A stretch of 64,000 nt of DNA from Cadophora sp. MPI-SDFR-AT-0126 (Eukaryota; Ascomycota; Leotiomycetes; Helotiales; Ploettnerulaceae): positions 744,001 to 808,000 of the forward strand of contig JAGMVK010000013.1 of assembly GCA_020747065.1 (NCBI GenBank), written 5' to 3'. Of the stretch, positions 11,729 through 22,803 are shown one piece after another. Made by a program: the position numbers and the translations under genes. The stretch's first letter is position 1. The number at the start of each line of letters is the position of its first letter. The notes under the pieces are model-generated. The model saw nothing but the letters and a program-made list of their open reading frames with translations, was not told the origin of the DNA and searched no databases.

Positions 11729-13990
11729 TTAGCGCAGAAACTCCAAGTTCTTGCTGTTGATGAAAGCACAAACACTTTGATCAACAGCGAATCTCTCAAC
11801 AGCTGCTGGAGTACTTCCACGCTCAAACACGAGGTTACGTTGAGTGGAGGAGTCGAATGTCTCCCAAGTATCCGAGGCAGAAATGCCGTTGGGATCAAGC
11901 TTGTTAATGAAGCTGATGATAGAGCGTTGGAACTTGGCCATCAAAGTCAGATCTACTGGGCTTTGCTTGGACATATCGACACCACTGAAACATTGTGTTA
12001 GATGGATTCCGTGGTATGGAATAGGGAGCTTACCCGATGGGAAACAAGTATCGAAGATCACTGCCTTGTGGAACGCCTTCCCATGATTTGACAGGAGCAG
12101 ATTGAAGGACGGCGTTGAAACGGTATTTGAAGACGTTGTCTACGTTGGAGGCTTGCAGTGCCATGGAATTTGTTGGGCAAAACATCTGCAAATCGTTCAT
12201 GATGGCGACGACGCGGCTCCATTGAGCACCGGAGAGAGGTGGGCCAATGTTTCTGAATCGAGAGACTATTGGAGTGTTAGTGTTGGTACAAATGTGCCTG
12301 AACAGCCGACAGTGACATGTAGACAGTACGCTCCAAAATTCCACAAGATCCAACTCGAAAAGCAGCGAAAAGTAGAAAGGATAAATGCATACCGGGGTAA
12401 TACGACAGAAGGGTCTGGAGAGTTGCATCACTGGCATATGGGAAAAGCGACTTCAAGTAGGCGATGATGCTCTCGTCGGTTCCGAAACCATTGTAAATTG
12501 GTACAGAATTAACAACTAGAGAAGAAGTGAGTCAGCATTGCAGGATCAAGTACAGCCACAAAACAACAAGAGCTCTCCAGATCATATCTAGAGAAGCCTA
12601 AAATACCCTAGAGACTCGATGAGGGATCGGAATTTAGAAACTCACGTTCTGTTGTAGTTGTTCCAATGAGGATCGGTACTTGTGCAAACTTTCCTTGCTC
12701 CATAAGAGTGGATGGGAAGTCGGTCAAGAATGTGCCGTCAACGACTGGAGAGAATCTGCAATACTTATAAGCTACGACATTCTAACAGATTTACTGGGCA
12801 TCAAATCCCTATTTCCTTCCCTTGAACTGATATGGCACTTACACGGAAGCTGGATTGGCAAGTTTGGTATCAGCGAAGACTTTGCTGGATGCCTTGACAA
12901 GTGGATCAATCGGAGCATTCTGAAGGCAGGACCAAGTGTCAGGAGAATTGTTACAACTATAGCTGTCAGTGCTGTTCTCATTCGTCCCAGAAGTACATAC
13001 CCAGTAGCTGAGACTATAGCATCGTAATGGCTTTGCCATTCGGTGCGGTTAGGATAAGGAATTGGCGAACGACCAGTGGCAGAACCGCTGTGAAGGATGG
13101 CACCGCGGAAGAGGCCATCAGTCTTAGCTCCATAACCAAGCAAATGATAGGCGACCATATCAGCTCCACTGCCTTGTCCACCGATAATGACCTGCATGAA
13201 TTGACACATTAGCAAATGCAGCTCTAATGCTTTGAGTGAGGGTGGCGAGGAGGATTTGTATAGTCGCTGATACGAACTTAAGAGGGACATTAGGATAGAC
13301 TTGCCTTCTTTGGATCTCCACCGAAGTATGCAATGAATTGTTGCAACCAAATCAGGGACCATCTCGAATCGAGCATACCAAGGTTCATAGCAGTATGTGA
13401 CTCTGCCTCTCTGCCACTTGGAAAGCCAAGGAAACCAAGTCTGTAGTTAACAGCGACGTAGATGATAGGATTTCCGAGAGCAACGCTGGTCTTGACGAGG
13501 TTCCGACCATCGTAGTCAGACTTGTCACCAGAGTTGAAGTCACCACTGTCAAAATAAGACTTAGTCATTGTCGGAGGGATGAAAGGATGGAGTTGAGAAC
13601 TTACCCATGGAAGAACACATAGACAGGGAGCGGCTTCTTTGGTGGAGGTGACATTGGATTAGCAAGAACAACGACAGGGTTGCCTTTACCACCAGGGCCA
13701 GTTGATGGACGGATGAGGTCAAGAGTCAGACAGTCCTCAGAGTCAGCGATGGATGAGGCACCTGGGCCAAGCTCGAAGCATCGGTTGCTAGTAGGTTTGT
13801 TGGCTATGACAACACCTTGGTCGCCAGACAATGGTATGGGAGCATGGAGACGAGTTGGACGAGAGGCGTACGGGACTCCAATAAAGACATCAGTGCCATA
13901 GTCAGGGTCCTGGACGCCCACAAAGGAGTCTGCGATGCTCGAGCCTGCAAGCAGCAGAGCAAAGACGAACGACAACGTGAGCTTGATCAT
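11729..13990 (-). CDS. Secreted type-B carboxylesterase-like protein, likely inactive
   Basis: An alpha/beta-hydrolase of the carboxylesterase/cholinesterase family, 552 residues, with an N-terminal signal peptide (hydrophobic residues about 5-20). Exons in transcript order are 13990-13605, 13545-13305, 13191-13001, 12962-12843, 12755-12646, 12515-12393, 12265-12034 and 11984-11729. All phases agree. The second intron begins with GC (GCAAGT) rather than GT. Family landmarks are SEDCLTLDLIRP, the oxyanion loop FFHGGDFNSG (126-135), and IYVAVNYRLGFLGFPSG. The nucleophile elbow reads GGQGSGAD at 213-220: in an ungapped alignment to the usual GESAG, the catalytic Ser position is Gly216. The usual catalytic His motif (GVPHGSE-like) reads GVPQGSDLRYLF, with Gln457. 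Two triad residues are therefore replaced while the scaffold is intact. It may be a non-enzymatic secreted relative. Confidence 0.87.
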
Positions 13991-14637
13991 GGTGGAGATT
14001 GAAGGTGTCTGATCAAGTTGGAAGTAGAGAAAGTTTGTATTTCGAAAGGTGAAGGTCGGACGAAAGGTTGACCCCGACGAACTTAAGTACCACTCACCTC
14101 AACCTTCTAAGCGAGCTTCGGGGAGCTAGAAGCCCAGCTCGACCTGATTCGGATGGGTAGGTACTCAATCGAGCCTGGGACATGCAAGTGCCTTCTGCTC
14201 TTGGACTCATTACAGCTCTTCAGGCCCTCATGAAGGCTGGTGAGGCCGGTCTCGCCGGTCACTTCACATTAAAGAGACCAGAGCACTTGGCCCGACAGAA
14301 GAAGAAAGAACGTTTCTCTCCAGGGCCACCCTCTGTACGAAATCCCAGTCCACCAGGAACAGAAACGACAGCAGCATTGTTGGACCTCCCGGGATCTTGC
14401 ATATAGCCAACAGCCTGTTGGAAATATCAATGGTACCGGATCTCTAGGTGGGCAATTTGAAGCACGAAATAGACCAGGGCAAAGCACGGAACTCCACAAA
14501 AGTCTTCAAACTGGATGTAATCAAGTGAAGTGCCCGAAGTTGCATTCAATACGAAGGGCCCCCAAATCAAAATTTATAACTCCTTACGCTGATGCCTATG
14601 CAATCAAAGAACGCCAAACCTATGTATTGCTAAGTTT
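13991..14637. other. Intergenic, 0.65 kb
   Basis: Between the start of the esterase-like gene and the stop of ERO1, both on the minus strand. It should hold the esterase promoter and the ERO1 3' end. No supported coding frame. Confidence 0.45.
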
Positions 14638-16553
14638 TCACAGCTCATCTACCGTAGGCCGCCGAATTTTCCATGCTCTGGGTCGTATTGGTAGACCAAT
14701 ATAGTTATTCCAAGCCCTCGATGCTTCCAGGGTGAAGATCTCCCAGCTAAATGTCTGTTAGCAACAACTCTTCTGTGTAGTGAGTAGAAACATACGCTCG
14801 GAATGGGAAATTGATCCAGCTTTTGACCACAAATTTGGACGCTCTCCAGATGAGATCCAATTCGGCATAGAATGCTTCAGAGACAGTGGCGTTCGGAGAT
14901 AGCCTCTGACGCTTGAATGATTCTTTCTCATGAGCGACGTAATCAGCCTCAGTTGGATCTTTGTACTCTCTTCCAGGCACAACGTGATGGGGTTTTTTGA
15001 CTCGGTCTGACAAGATCTTCTCTGCTTCGAGAGACTCTTCAGCTTCGACCATACTCCTGAATTCAGCGATCGCCTCGAGTGAGTCGGAAATGCGAGCAAG
15101 TGTGTTGAAAAGAGCGACGAGCTCCGTTCTCTTGAGCATTGGGATATCATCGGAATTATTATCGAACTCGAAGAGGACCTTCAAAGCTGCTCCGTAGCCA
15201 GCGGTCTGCAACTTGCCCCATAGTCGACATTTGTCACATCCAACACAGTCCATGATTCGGCTGACATTTCTGAATCTATTACGGAAGTCTTCCTTCAAGC
15301 TTGGACCTTCACCGTTGACGAACATCAGACTCTCATCAAAGATCTGTGGTACGGTGCCGGCTTTTGATGTGAGAGCTTGTACTTTGGCCTTGGTTTCGCG
15401 ATCTTGGACTGGGTCGCCAGAGCAGAAGGTGTAGTCCTTCAAATAAGGACCAAGTTTGGTAACCGCTCGGAGAACGAGAGCGTAGTTGAAATAGAGATTG
15501 GATACTCTGTCCGGGAACCCATGCAACCTTTCTTTGTAGCATTGCAAATTTGGTCCCCAAGCTCCAGTTGTCTGGTTGAGATACTCCCAGCAGAGATGTG
15601 TACTGATAGACGTATGCATACCAGAAACCACGCGGTAGAAAACTCGCTTCTCCAAACACTGATCTTCATGCTCAAGACCAGACTCTGTGACGAAAGGCGT
15701 GTTTGGCGTATGCTTTTGGTGCTCCTCAAGAGCTTGCTGCAATCCACGTTCCCTCATAACGGATTGCAGCTCGCTAATTGCTGGTCCTTTCTCGGGGAAC
15801 GGGGACGATCCTAGAGCTGCTGACTTGGGGAATGATGACTTCGAAAAGCAGTTCTCTCTGTAAATGGCATCCCAGATCTGCTTGGTACCCTCTCCCGCAT
15901 ATCCCGTGAACCTCTCCGGGTTGTCTACCAAGCTCACATAGTCTCCCTTTGATCCAGCACTTTCATCCTCTGGAACACAATAGTCTCGCTCGTCGCATTC
16001 GTCGTCGTATTCCACAACACAACTTTCTCCAACATCCTCACCCAGCATGCCCTGAAGTGGTCTCACTGGCCCGCGTTCTTGCTGTAACTTTTTTCCGGGA
16101 TGCCCGGCTTTAGGGCCTTCCAGCTTGCCCAATTCCTCCGCCCTCCATATTTCTGGGATATCCTCTTCATTGTCTAAAGTGTTTACCGCGCAAGCAATGT
16201 TCCCACACATGCCATTATCATCATTCCAAAATGGACACTCCTTGCCAAACAAATTGAGCCTGTAGTATGCGAAGAAGTCCGTCGTTTGCGTGATATCATT
16301 GAGCGATGGCTTAAGCTCTTTGTTGAGGGTATCGAGAGTAGAGTAGGAAGCGCATGCATCTGATACAATTGCTTTGGGGGAAATCTGAGTAAGACTATTA
16401 GACAAGCATGTCTGAAAAAACAATAAAAGTGCGTACCGCGCAAACATCGGGACTGGGAGTTTTGGCCTTCGATGCTGTCTTGGAGTCTGCGCCGTGCGAA
16501 GTCCCAAGTAGAGAGAAGACGGCAAGATAAAAGACCTGGGCAGCAGTCATCAT
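14638..16553 (-). CDS. ERO1: ER oxidoreductin Ero1
   Basis: Ero1 is the FAD-dependent thiol oxidase of the ER lumen that re-oxidises protein disulfide isomerase and passes electrons to oxygen. Exons in transcript order are 16553-16437, 16384-14796 and 14746-14638 (GT-AG, phases 0 and 2), giving 604 residues. The first exon supplies a cleavable signal peptide (residues about 1-21). The shuttle cysteine pair is in CGNIAC (about residues 99-104), and the active-site pair is in CVGCDKCRLWGKLQ (cysteines at about 419, 422 and 425), the family hallmark. CVVEYDDECDERDYC is a Cys-rich stretch in the position of the regulatory disulfides. The third exon completes the helical C-terminus (AWEIFTLEASRAWNNYIG). 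Length and order match fungal Ero1. Two adjacent ATGs are possible starts; I took the first. Confidence 0.95.
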
Positions 16554-17756
16554 GATTAATTGTCATAAGACACTTGGCCTTTATCCCAGGGTGTTTTAGG
16601 CAAGAAATTCAAATATATGGCTGAATTGGGTGGAGCGTAAGGTGGTTGTGGTGGGGTAGTTGACCTGTTCTTGGAGGTTCATAAAGAATCGCTGGCTATT
16701 GATGTACAAAATCGTCCATAGGCCGTTCAAAGAAATTTACAAGAAAAATTGAATCGATCCCAAGTCTGTCGAGTGAACAAGGCCGGAGAATGTGTGAGTA
16801 AAAGCGGGCAAGAGGGCGACATTTGTACGGTGTTGATTGTAAAGCAGCTCTGGTTTCGGTATATCTGTCTGTTCGGCAGGTGGTTCGATGACAATTCCAT
16901 CAGCCTACTCCGTACCACTAAAACCCCAGGGACCCTGCGCTGACGCCACGCTTGGCAACATCCAGCCAGCCGTCCTGTTCCTGGGCTTTCCCGGATTAGA
17001 AATTTTGGCTTTGCTTCATCTGATAATCTGGTGTTTTTGGTCCTCCGCGTGACGAAAATCTGCCACTTTGCAAACGTCGGTGACATGTCCTTTTCAACAG
17101 GCTGCCAAAGACTATATCTGCCTCACAGCTCTCTGTCGAAAGACAAACAATTCAAATTACATGGGAGCGGTAATTACAAGACCTTGGCAGTGGTTTAAGG
17201 GGTGCAAAATCCGAACTTTAAGTAATTGTACCCTGCCCGTGGCCATGTATTCAAGTAAAGAGGAGTGCAGATATGGACGCTAAAGCAAAGCCCTATCGAA
17301 TATCACTGAGAATCTTGCGTCTCCAGAATCAAGTGCCATTTTCTTCCGCTAATCCGCTTGAGCTTCAAAAGTCTAAGCTCATGAATAAGAAGCCCTAGGC
17401 ACACCACAGACACGCTTCAAGAAATACAAGCCCAAGGGCACAGAAGAAACCAATATTGTGGCCAAAATTCTGGTCGTTCATATTTTCTGTATCCACGAGG
17501 ACGCCCTATTCGATATCATACATTCGGGATGCCCATTCACCGACCAGACGGACCTAAGGGAAGCTGAAAAAAAAAGGCGAATGTCCATTGGCCTTAGTCT
17601 ATTACATCGAAGAGGAAGGCATGAGGTGTGGGTGTATCGAGAGAGACATGAGACGTAACATCGTCAAAAGCATAGGTACGCCATTGTTTGCAAAGTCTTG
17701 CGCTCTAGAAAAATCACCAAATTCGAATCGAGGCCGTGAGCAAGAAATCGTTGTGT
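16554..17756. other. Intergenic, 1.2 kb
   Basis: This lies between the ERO1 start and the CKS1 stop, both on the minus strand. It presumably holds the ERO1 promoter, where unfolded-protein-response elements might be expected; I did not find a convincing one. The small frames seen here lack domain similarity. Confidence 0.45.
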
Positions 17757-18367
17757 TTATTGGCTTGGAGGGACATAGTTAATCGGTCTCCTATTCTTGA
17801 GTCAGTATGCGGCACTTTGCTCGCGGGTCTCGGGATTCTACTTAAATAGAAGTATGTGTGGCTCGGGCTCGTGGACTTCATAATGCTCCCATCCAAGACT
17901 CTGCGGACCGTCAGTATGGGAACGAACAAGAAAGCGGCAGTCAAAGGCTCAGCACACCTGTGTAATACCCAAAGCTCTCCACTCCTCTTCCCACAATAAC
18001 TTTAATGTACCTTTTGAGGAATCGTGGTACTCCTTGGGGATGGCCTTCAGCATGTTCTTTGGAAGCTGGACATGTCGGTATTCGAATTCATTGTCCGAGT
18101 ACCTGCGTTGACAAGTTAGCAATGCATGAAAAACCTGCCACCACAGTCCAAGGAATCCATCAACACCGTTTAAGCGTTTTTCCAGTACGATTCAGTAAAA
18201 GCGTTGAGATACACGCTCCAATAATTTGATCGTACAAGAAGATTTTGTTACTCTACTTACCTCGCAGAGTAGTGAATCGAATCGATGAACTCCTCCAGAC
18301 GCGCCTTCTCCGACTCTGTGAGTGGTCTGGGGATTTTGTTTCTTCTGTTATAATCCATTTCCGACAT
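17757..18367 (-). CDS. CKS1: Cyclin-dependent kinase regulatory subunit Cks1
   Basis: Cks1/Suc1 proteins bind Cdc28/Cdk1 and phospho-sites to promote multisite phosphorylation in the cell cycle. Exons in transcript order are 18367-18261, 18102-17958, 17900-17842 and 17790-17757, with GT-AG introns in phases 2, 0 and 2; the product is 114 residues. The sequence is highly conserved: [59 protein letters not shown] and [18 protein letters not shown]. HxPEPH is the hinge that mediates strand exchange, and the Arg/Ser/Trp residues form the anion-binding pocket. The C-terminal extension after the fold is only five residues. Four exons for 114 codons is notably intron-dense. The gene diverges from the RSC4-like gene. 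Confidence 0.96.
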
Positions 18368-19249
18368 GCTGGCTTCGCTTTCTGTTCCTCCTCAACGTCG
18401 AAAGGGCTCTGCAGCTAATGGTGGGGCACGCGACAGGAGCTTCTGAGAGACCAAACTTGAGATGGGAACCTTAGAACGGTATGCAAGGCAAGCAGCGAAT
18501 TTATGATCGGATGCTGGTCTGCCGGCCTTTGCGACGGGCGAGGAGAGTGTGCTAAAAAGGAATTCGAGGAAAGGTGAGTCGGGCGAAGGGTAGTAGAGAG
18601 GACGTTGTACTTGTCCAAACCAAGTCGAGTACTTTGGCGCAAGCGAAGGAATAGAAACAATGGCGAAGGAGAAGTGGAAGCAATCCGAGGCCGGGCGCGC
18701 GGGGGAGACAATCAGGAAAAGTAGTGAATCTACGTTGTCGCGATCAAGGAAGTGAAGTTATTGATTTCTTAAAGTAAACAATCCTCCTCTCCACAGCCTT
18801 GCCGACGCTATCTGTAAGTTGCCTAGCGTTAGGTCACATGACACTACTTGTACATTCAAATGGATGAAGCCCTTGGTCCACTCATCACAAAGGTTCAGTG
18901 ATGAGCGAAGAACATTGAATTGCACAACAAGTGGATTTAATTTCCTAGCATATTAACAAGTTTTCGGCGTTACGACGCACATCATAAGCACAAAGACGGA
19001 TTTCGTTTTTCGTTTTTCGTGAACCTTCACTCCTATCCTATTTCGGCAAACCCAGCCCAGGCCATCCAACAGCAAGCAAGGATCTTCTCATCCTCACTCC
19101 ACGACGGACGCGCTGCCACTGAGTGATCGCGTCGCCCAGCAGTCTGCGCCAACACCACAGCAATTGTAGCTACGATACAATCCACGAGAGTCACCGGGGC
19201 GCATCAATAATCTGCACCGGTTCGGCGACGCTTGATCGAAAAGGACAGC
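18368..19249. other. Divergent promoter region of CKS1 and the RSC4-like gene
   Basis: 882 bases between divergent starts. It contains a repeated TTTCGTTTTTCG sequence near 19005-19019 and pyrimidine-rich stretches. No coding frame is supported. Confidence 0.45.
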
Positions 19250-21825
19250 ATGGACAAGCGCAAGGTCAATGGCGGAGGCCATGCGAGCGAGGAGTTGGAT
19301 GATCGCGCTGCGAAAAGAAGAAAGATGCCGAATAGTGTAAGTGTTCGTCGCTTCGCCTTCTTCTGCTGCGCGGGGTGAAAGAATGATGGAGTGCCGCGAT
19401 GTGGGTTGTGCTTTGTATTGGCGATGCGGTCGACGGTCGCAGGGACTCGAAGCCGCGCACCGAAGGTTCATGACCTGCACCATCATTCGTGCCTCCGTAT
19501 TACTTATTTTTTTCGAACATACCGGGCAAGGCAGGCAAGGCTGACAAGATGGCAGGACATCGACCTCATGCAAGGAGAAACCGCGGAAACCACCACCCAA
19601 ATGGGCCTGAAATTGTTGGACACTTTCCGGCAAACTGCTGACAAGAGGTATGTTCTACCCACAACATATTGCGACAGGCGCATTCCCTCCAGCCTCGTGC
19701 CGGTAGATGGTTCCCATATGCATTGCAGACCTACATACTTCTGCGTTTGCATGACACAATCACCTGGGCAGCAGGTTTCAATTACACCACACTCCCATAT
19801 CATTCCTCCGCAAAATGCACATTAAATTGACATTGATCACAGTGGACGCCTCATTGCTACACCTTTTCTCACCCTTCCGAACAAAAGACAATTCCCTGAC
19901 TACTACAAGATGATTCGGATGCCCATTGCCTTGGATACCATTGAAGCCAAGCTCAAGCGCCGTGAGTTTCCGACTCTCACTACCCTCGAAAGCTACTTCA
20001 AGCGGATGATTGCGAACGCAAAGGAATACAACCAGCGTGGATCCGAGATATTTGATGACTCTGAGCGCTTGAGAAAAGCTTTGAGTAATTTTATGACGAG
20101 GTGGAATCCAGCATATAAGTTGATTCCTGGCTATACTGCATTTCCAACACCATTCCCTGCCACTCCTGAACCAATACCTCAGACGGACGGTGGCGACAGC
20201 GACGAGGATGCTCCGGGAGAACCTGAATATGAAGTTCCAGCGACGACCACGAAGAAAGGTCGCGGACGACCACCCAAAAACCCTCAACCCCAGAGAACGA
20301 GTGTCACTCCTGCTTTGTCCGAATTTACATACTCGGGAAGCGGTTTCCAAGGGCTTTCGTTTCAGGAAGCCCAAGAGAGATTCGTTGATGACTGTATCGC
20401 TCAAAAGGAATACCCTGAGTAAGTCAAACCCCTTCTAAATTGGGAGGACGCAGTGTGCTAATACCTCATTAAGAGACGATTTCCCAGCTTTCCAACCATT
20501 TGTTGATCTTCCCTCAAAGGTTGATTATGAAGATTATTACCGTGTAATTGACCACCCTGTCAGCCTAAAAACTCTCAAGAAAGGCGTCAAAGGTGTCAAA
20601 GGCAAGTATGCAGCAACTGGGCAGTCGTTCTATACTACTTGGGCAGCATTCGAGGCCGAGGCGAGCTTCATTTGGAAGAATGCTTTCAAGTACAACGAGG
20701 ATGGCAGTGACATCTTCGTACTCGCGCTCGAATTTAAGGTGAGTCAGGAACTCTTGTACCAATGCGCACGCGTGGCTAATAGACTGGAGACTTTCTTCAC
20801 AAAGCTGATAGCCGAAGCTAAAAAAGTTGCACCCGATGGAGCCGCTCCTCCTACCGATGCACCAGCTGCTCCTCGGATCAGCTTGAAGATTAAGCAGCCT
20901 CCTCAGCCCAAGTTTACTCTGAAATTTCCGGGCAGACCTACGCCTGTCGATTCTCCTACTCCCCCAGCTGCGGTTCGTGCAAACGGTTCTGCTGGACTTG
21001 CTACTGCCAATGGCCGAAACCCATTTGCTTCTGCAACGCCTGCTCCCAGTTTGGTTCCACTTGAGCGGGCAAGAAGTGCATCCGGATCTGTTCCTTCACC
21101 AACCCCCTCGAGTGTGGCTCTTGTCAAGAACGAGGAAGCTGGCCGTAACTCACCGGCTGTTCAAGCCCCTTTCAACAATCTTCGCGGGTCAAGCCAAGCC
21201 GTATCATCACCTGGAGGGGCTGTGAATGGTATGTTGCCACCAACGACTCCTGGAAACACCTACAACGCTGGTGGCTACGCTCAGTCGTTCAACCACCAAG
21301 CTCAATACAATCCCCCAAATCCGAGCTTCGATTCCAAATGGCGTCAACCTGGTAAAAGTAAGTTTTAATGTTTCTAGCGTCATCTTCTGGCTAACAATGC
21401 TAGATGCTTCCGATGCAATGATCACAAATCTGAGTCTTGCAACTCACCCAGGACTCAACATCTCTCGCCATTTTCGGATGGATCTGCCACCATCGGCAAC
21501 GATGGCCCAGCAGTCCATTACTATAAATCTCCCATCGACTCACTACTACCTTCAAATCAAACCAACGATCGCCCAATCTCTGCTTGATCGCCAACACAAG
21601 CTATTCGTAACTTCAGGCACTCAAAGACTGCACGCCATGCCTCTGATTCCGGGGCACCCTGTCGATCACCGACATCCCCTCTTCGAGGCTCGCCTTCTTC
21701 CCGGTGTGAACAGAATTGATATTGAACTGATTGCAGCGTTGCCAAAGGGTGCTGCCAAACCTTCCAGTGGTCAGGAGGTTGAACTGGAAAAGATCACCGT
21801 TTTTGCGAATCTTCTGAAGGCATGA
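19250..21825 (+). CDS. RSC4: RSC4-like tandem bromodomain protein
   Basis: Predicted subunit of the RSC-type chromatin remodeller that reads acetylated histone tails. Exons are 19250-19336, 19556-19647, 19843-20418, 20474-20738, 20790-21357 and 21404-21825; the product is 669 residues. The N-terminus has a basic nuclear signal (AAKRRK). Bromodomain 1 lies at about residues 40-145 (LPNKRQFPDYYKMIRMPIAL, NAKEYNQ). An AT-hook-like KKGRGRPPKNP follows, then bromodomain 2 at about 235-345 (DYEDYYRVIDHPVSLKTL, NAFKYNEDGSDI). A Pro/Ala/Ser-rich linker leads to a C-terminal beta-rich domain (residues about 530-669) that includes LPSTHYYLQIKPTIAQSLL. RSC1/RSC2 would also carry a BAH domain, which is absent, so RSC4 fits better. 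The fourth intron (20739-20789) is 51 nt with no in-frame stop, so retention would simply add 17 residues. Confidence 0.87.
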
Positions 21826-22803
21826 GGAGGCGGATATGTATGATCTCCTCAGCAAGGAAGGACTCATTTATTTGGAAGGCGTTATTGCAAACAGACAATG
21901 GGAACGGTCATAGGAATGGCGTATTGTGGCCTTTGCCTATCATAGGGCGTTTGTATAGTAACATACCTGCTCGAGTCAAAATTCACTTATGGGGATTTCG
22001 AGAATTCTGGTCTGGAGCTGGTATTTTTGTTAAATTAGCTCACAATAGAATAGCATAGCGTTGTGCCATTTCAGAGTCTGTTAACAGTTGATCAAAGAAC
22101 CCTTCCCTTCTTGCCATAAGTCTTAAATGTCTTTGAAGCTTTCATGATACAAATGGGTAGAACAAATCCGACAAATTTCACGTAAAATTATTTCCATTCG
22201 AGGCGGTGAGCTGTAAATGTTTCAAGCGGCTCTTGTTGATATTGAGCAGGGTAGTCAGAGGCCCGAGTCCTCAAAACTACTCCAATCACGGCGAAAAACC
22301 CATGCTTGATGTTGAGCATTGCTTGGAATTCTCCTGATTGCAGAAACAATTCAAAAGCCTCGGTGGATGTTTCTATCTGATTGTAGAACAGTCAATTTTG
22401 AACTCCGTAACATAAGTGGATATTTAGACTGTGGTCTATTTCATCACTTGCCATATGCAACGGTATGGTTCAGGTCCGACGCCACAATGCAAATGTCGTA
22501 AAATACACCGTATACATACAACGACTGTCCCGGTGGATCAATGTATTGCCGCAATTTTGTAAATATTTTTACAACGGAGTATTTTATGATAGTTCGAGCG
22601 GCTTGATTTGCTGGTCTGGCTATTGAGCGCCACTTATCAGGCTACGTTTAATTGGTCGCCTCTTAGCGTCGCCATAACCGAACGGCAGCTAATCCACCCT
22701 GCACACCTCTTTTTGAACTTTTTCTCGAGGTTCCATTTTCACCCTCCCCGCCATACCTTCAACTCCCATTCTCCCAACTCCGAACACCACAAGCACAATC
22801 ATC
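21826..22803. other. Intergenic between the RSC4-like gene and SSB1
   Basis: 978 bases holding the 3' region of the bromodomain gene and the SSB1 promoter. The last 150 bases before the SSB1 start are C/T-rich with ACACCACAAGCACAATC, as in highly expressed fungal genes. I saw no clear heat-shock element. Confidence 0.45.

Noticed and set aside
10038..13990. Sugar or secondary-metabolite gene cluster (C6 regulator, Gal80-like, esterase)
   Set aside because: No backbone synthase, transporter or shared regulatory motif; the neighbours are housekeeping genes and the esterase appears inactive.
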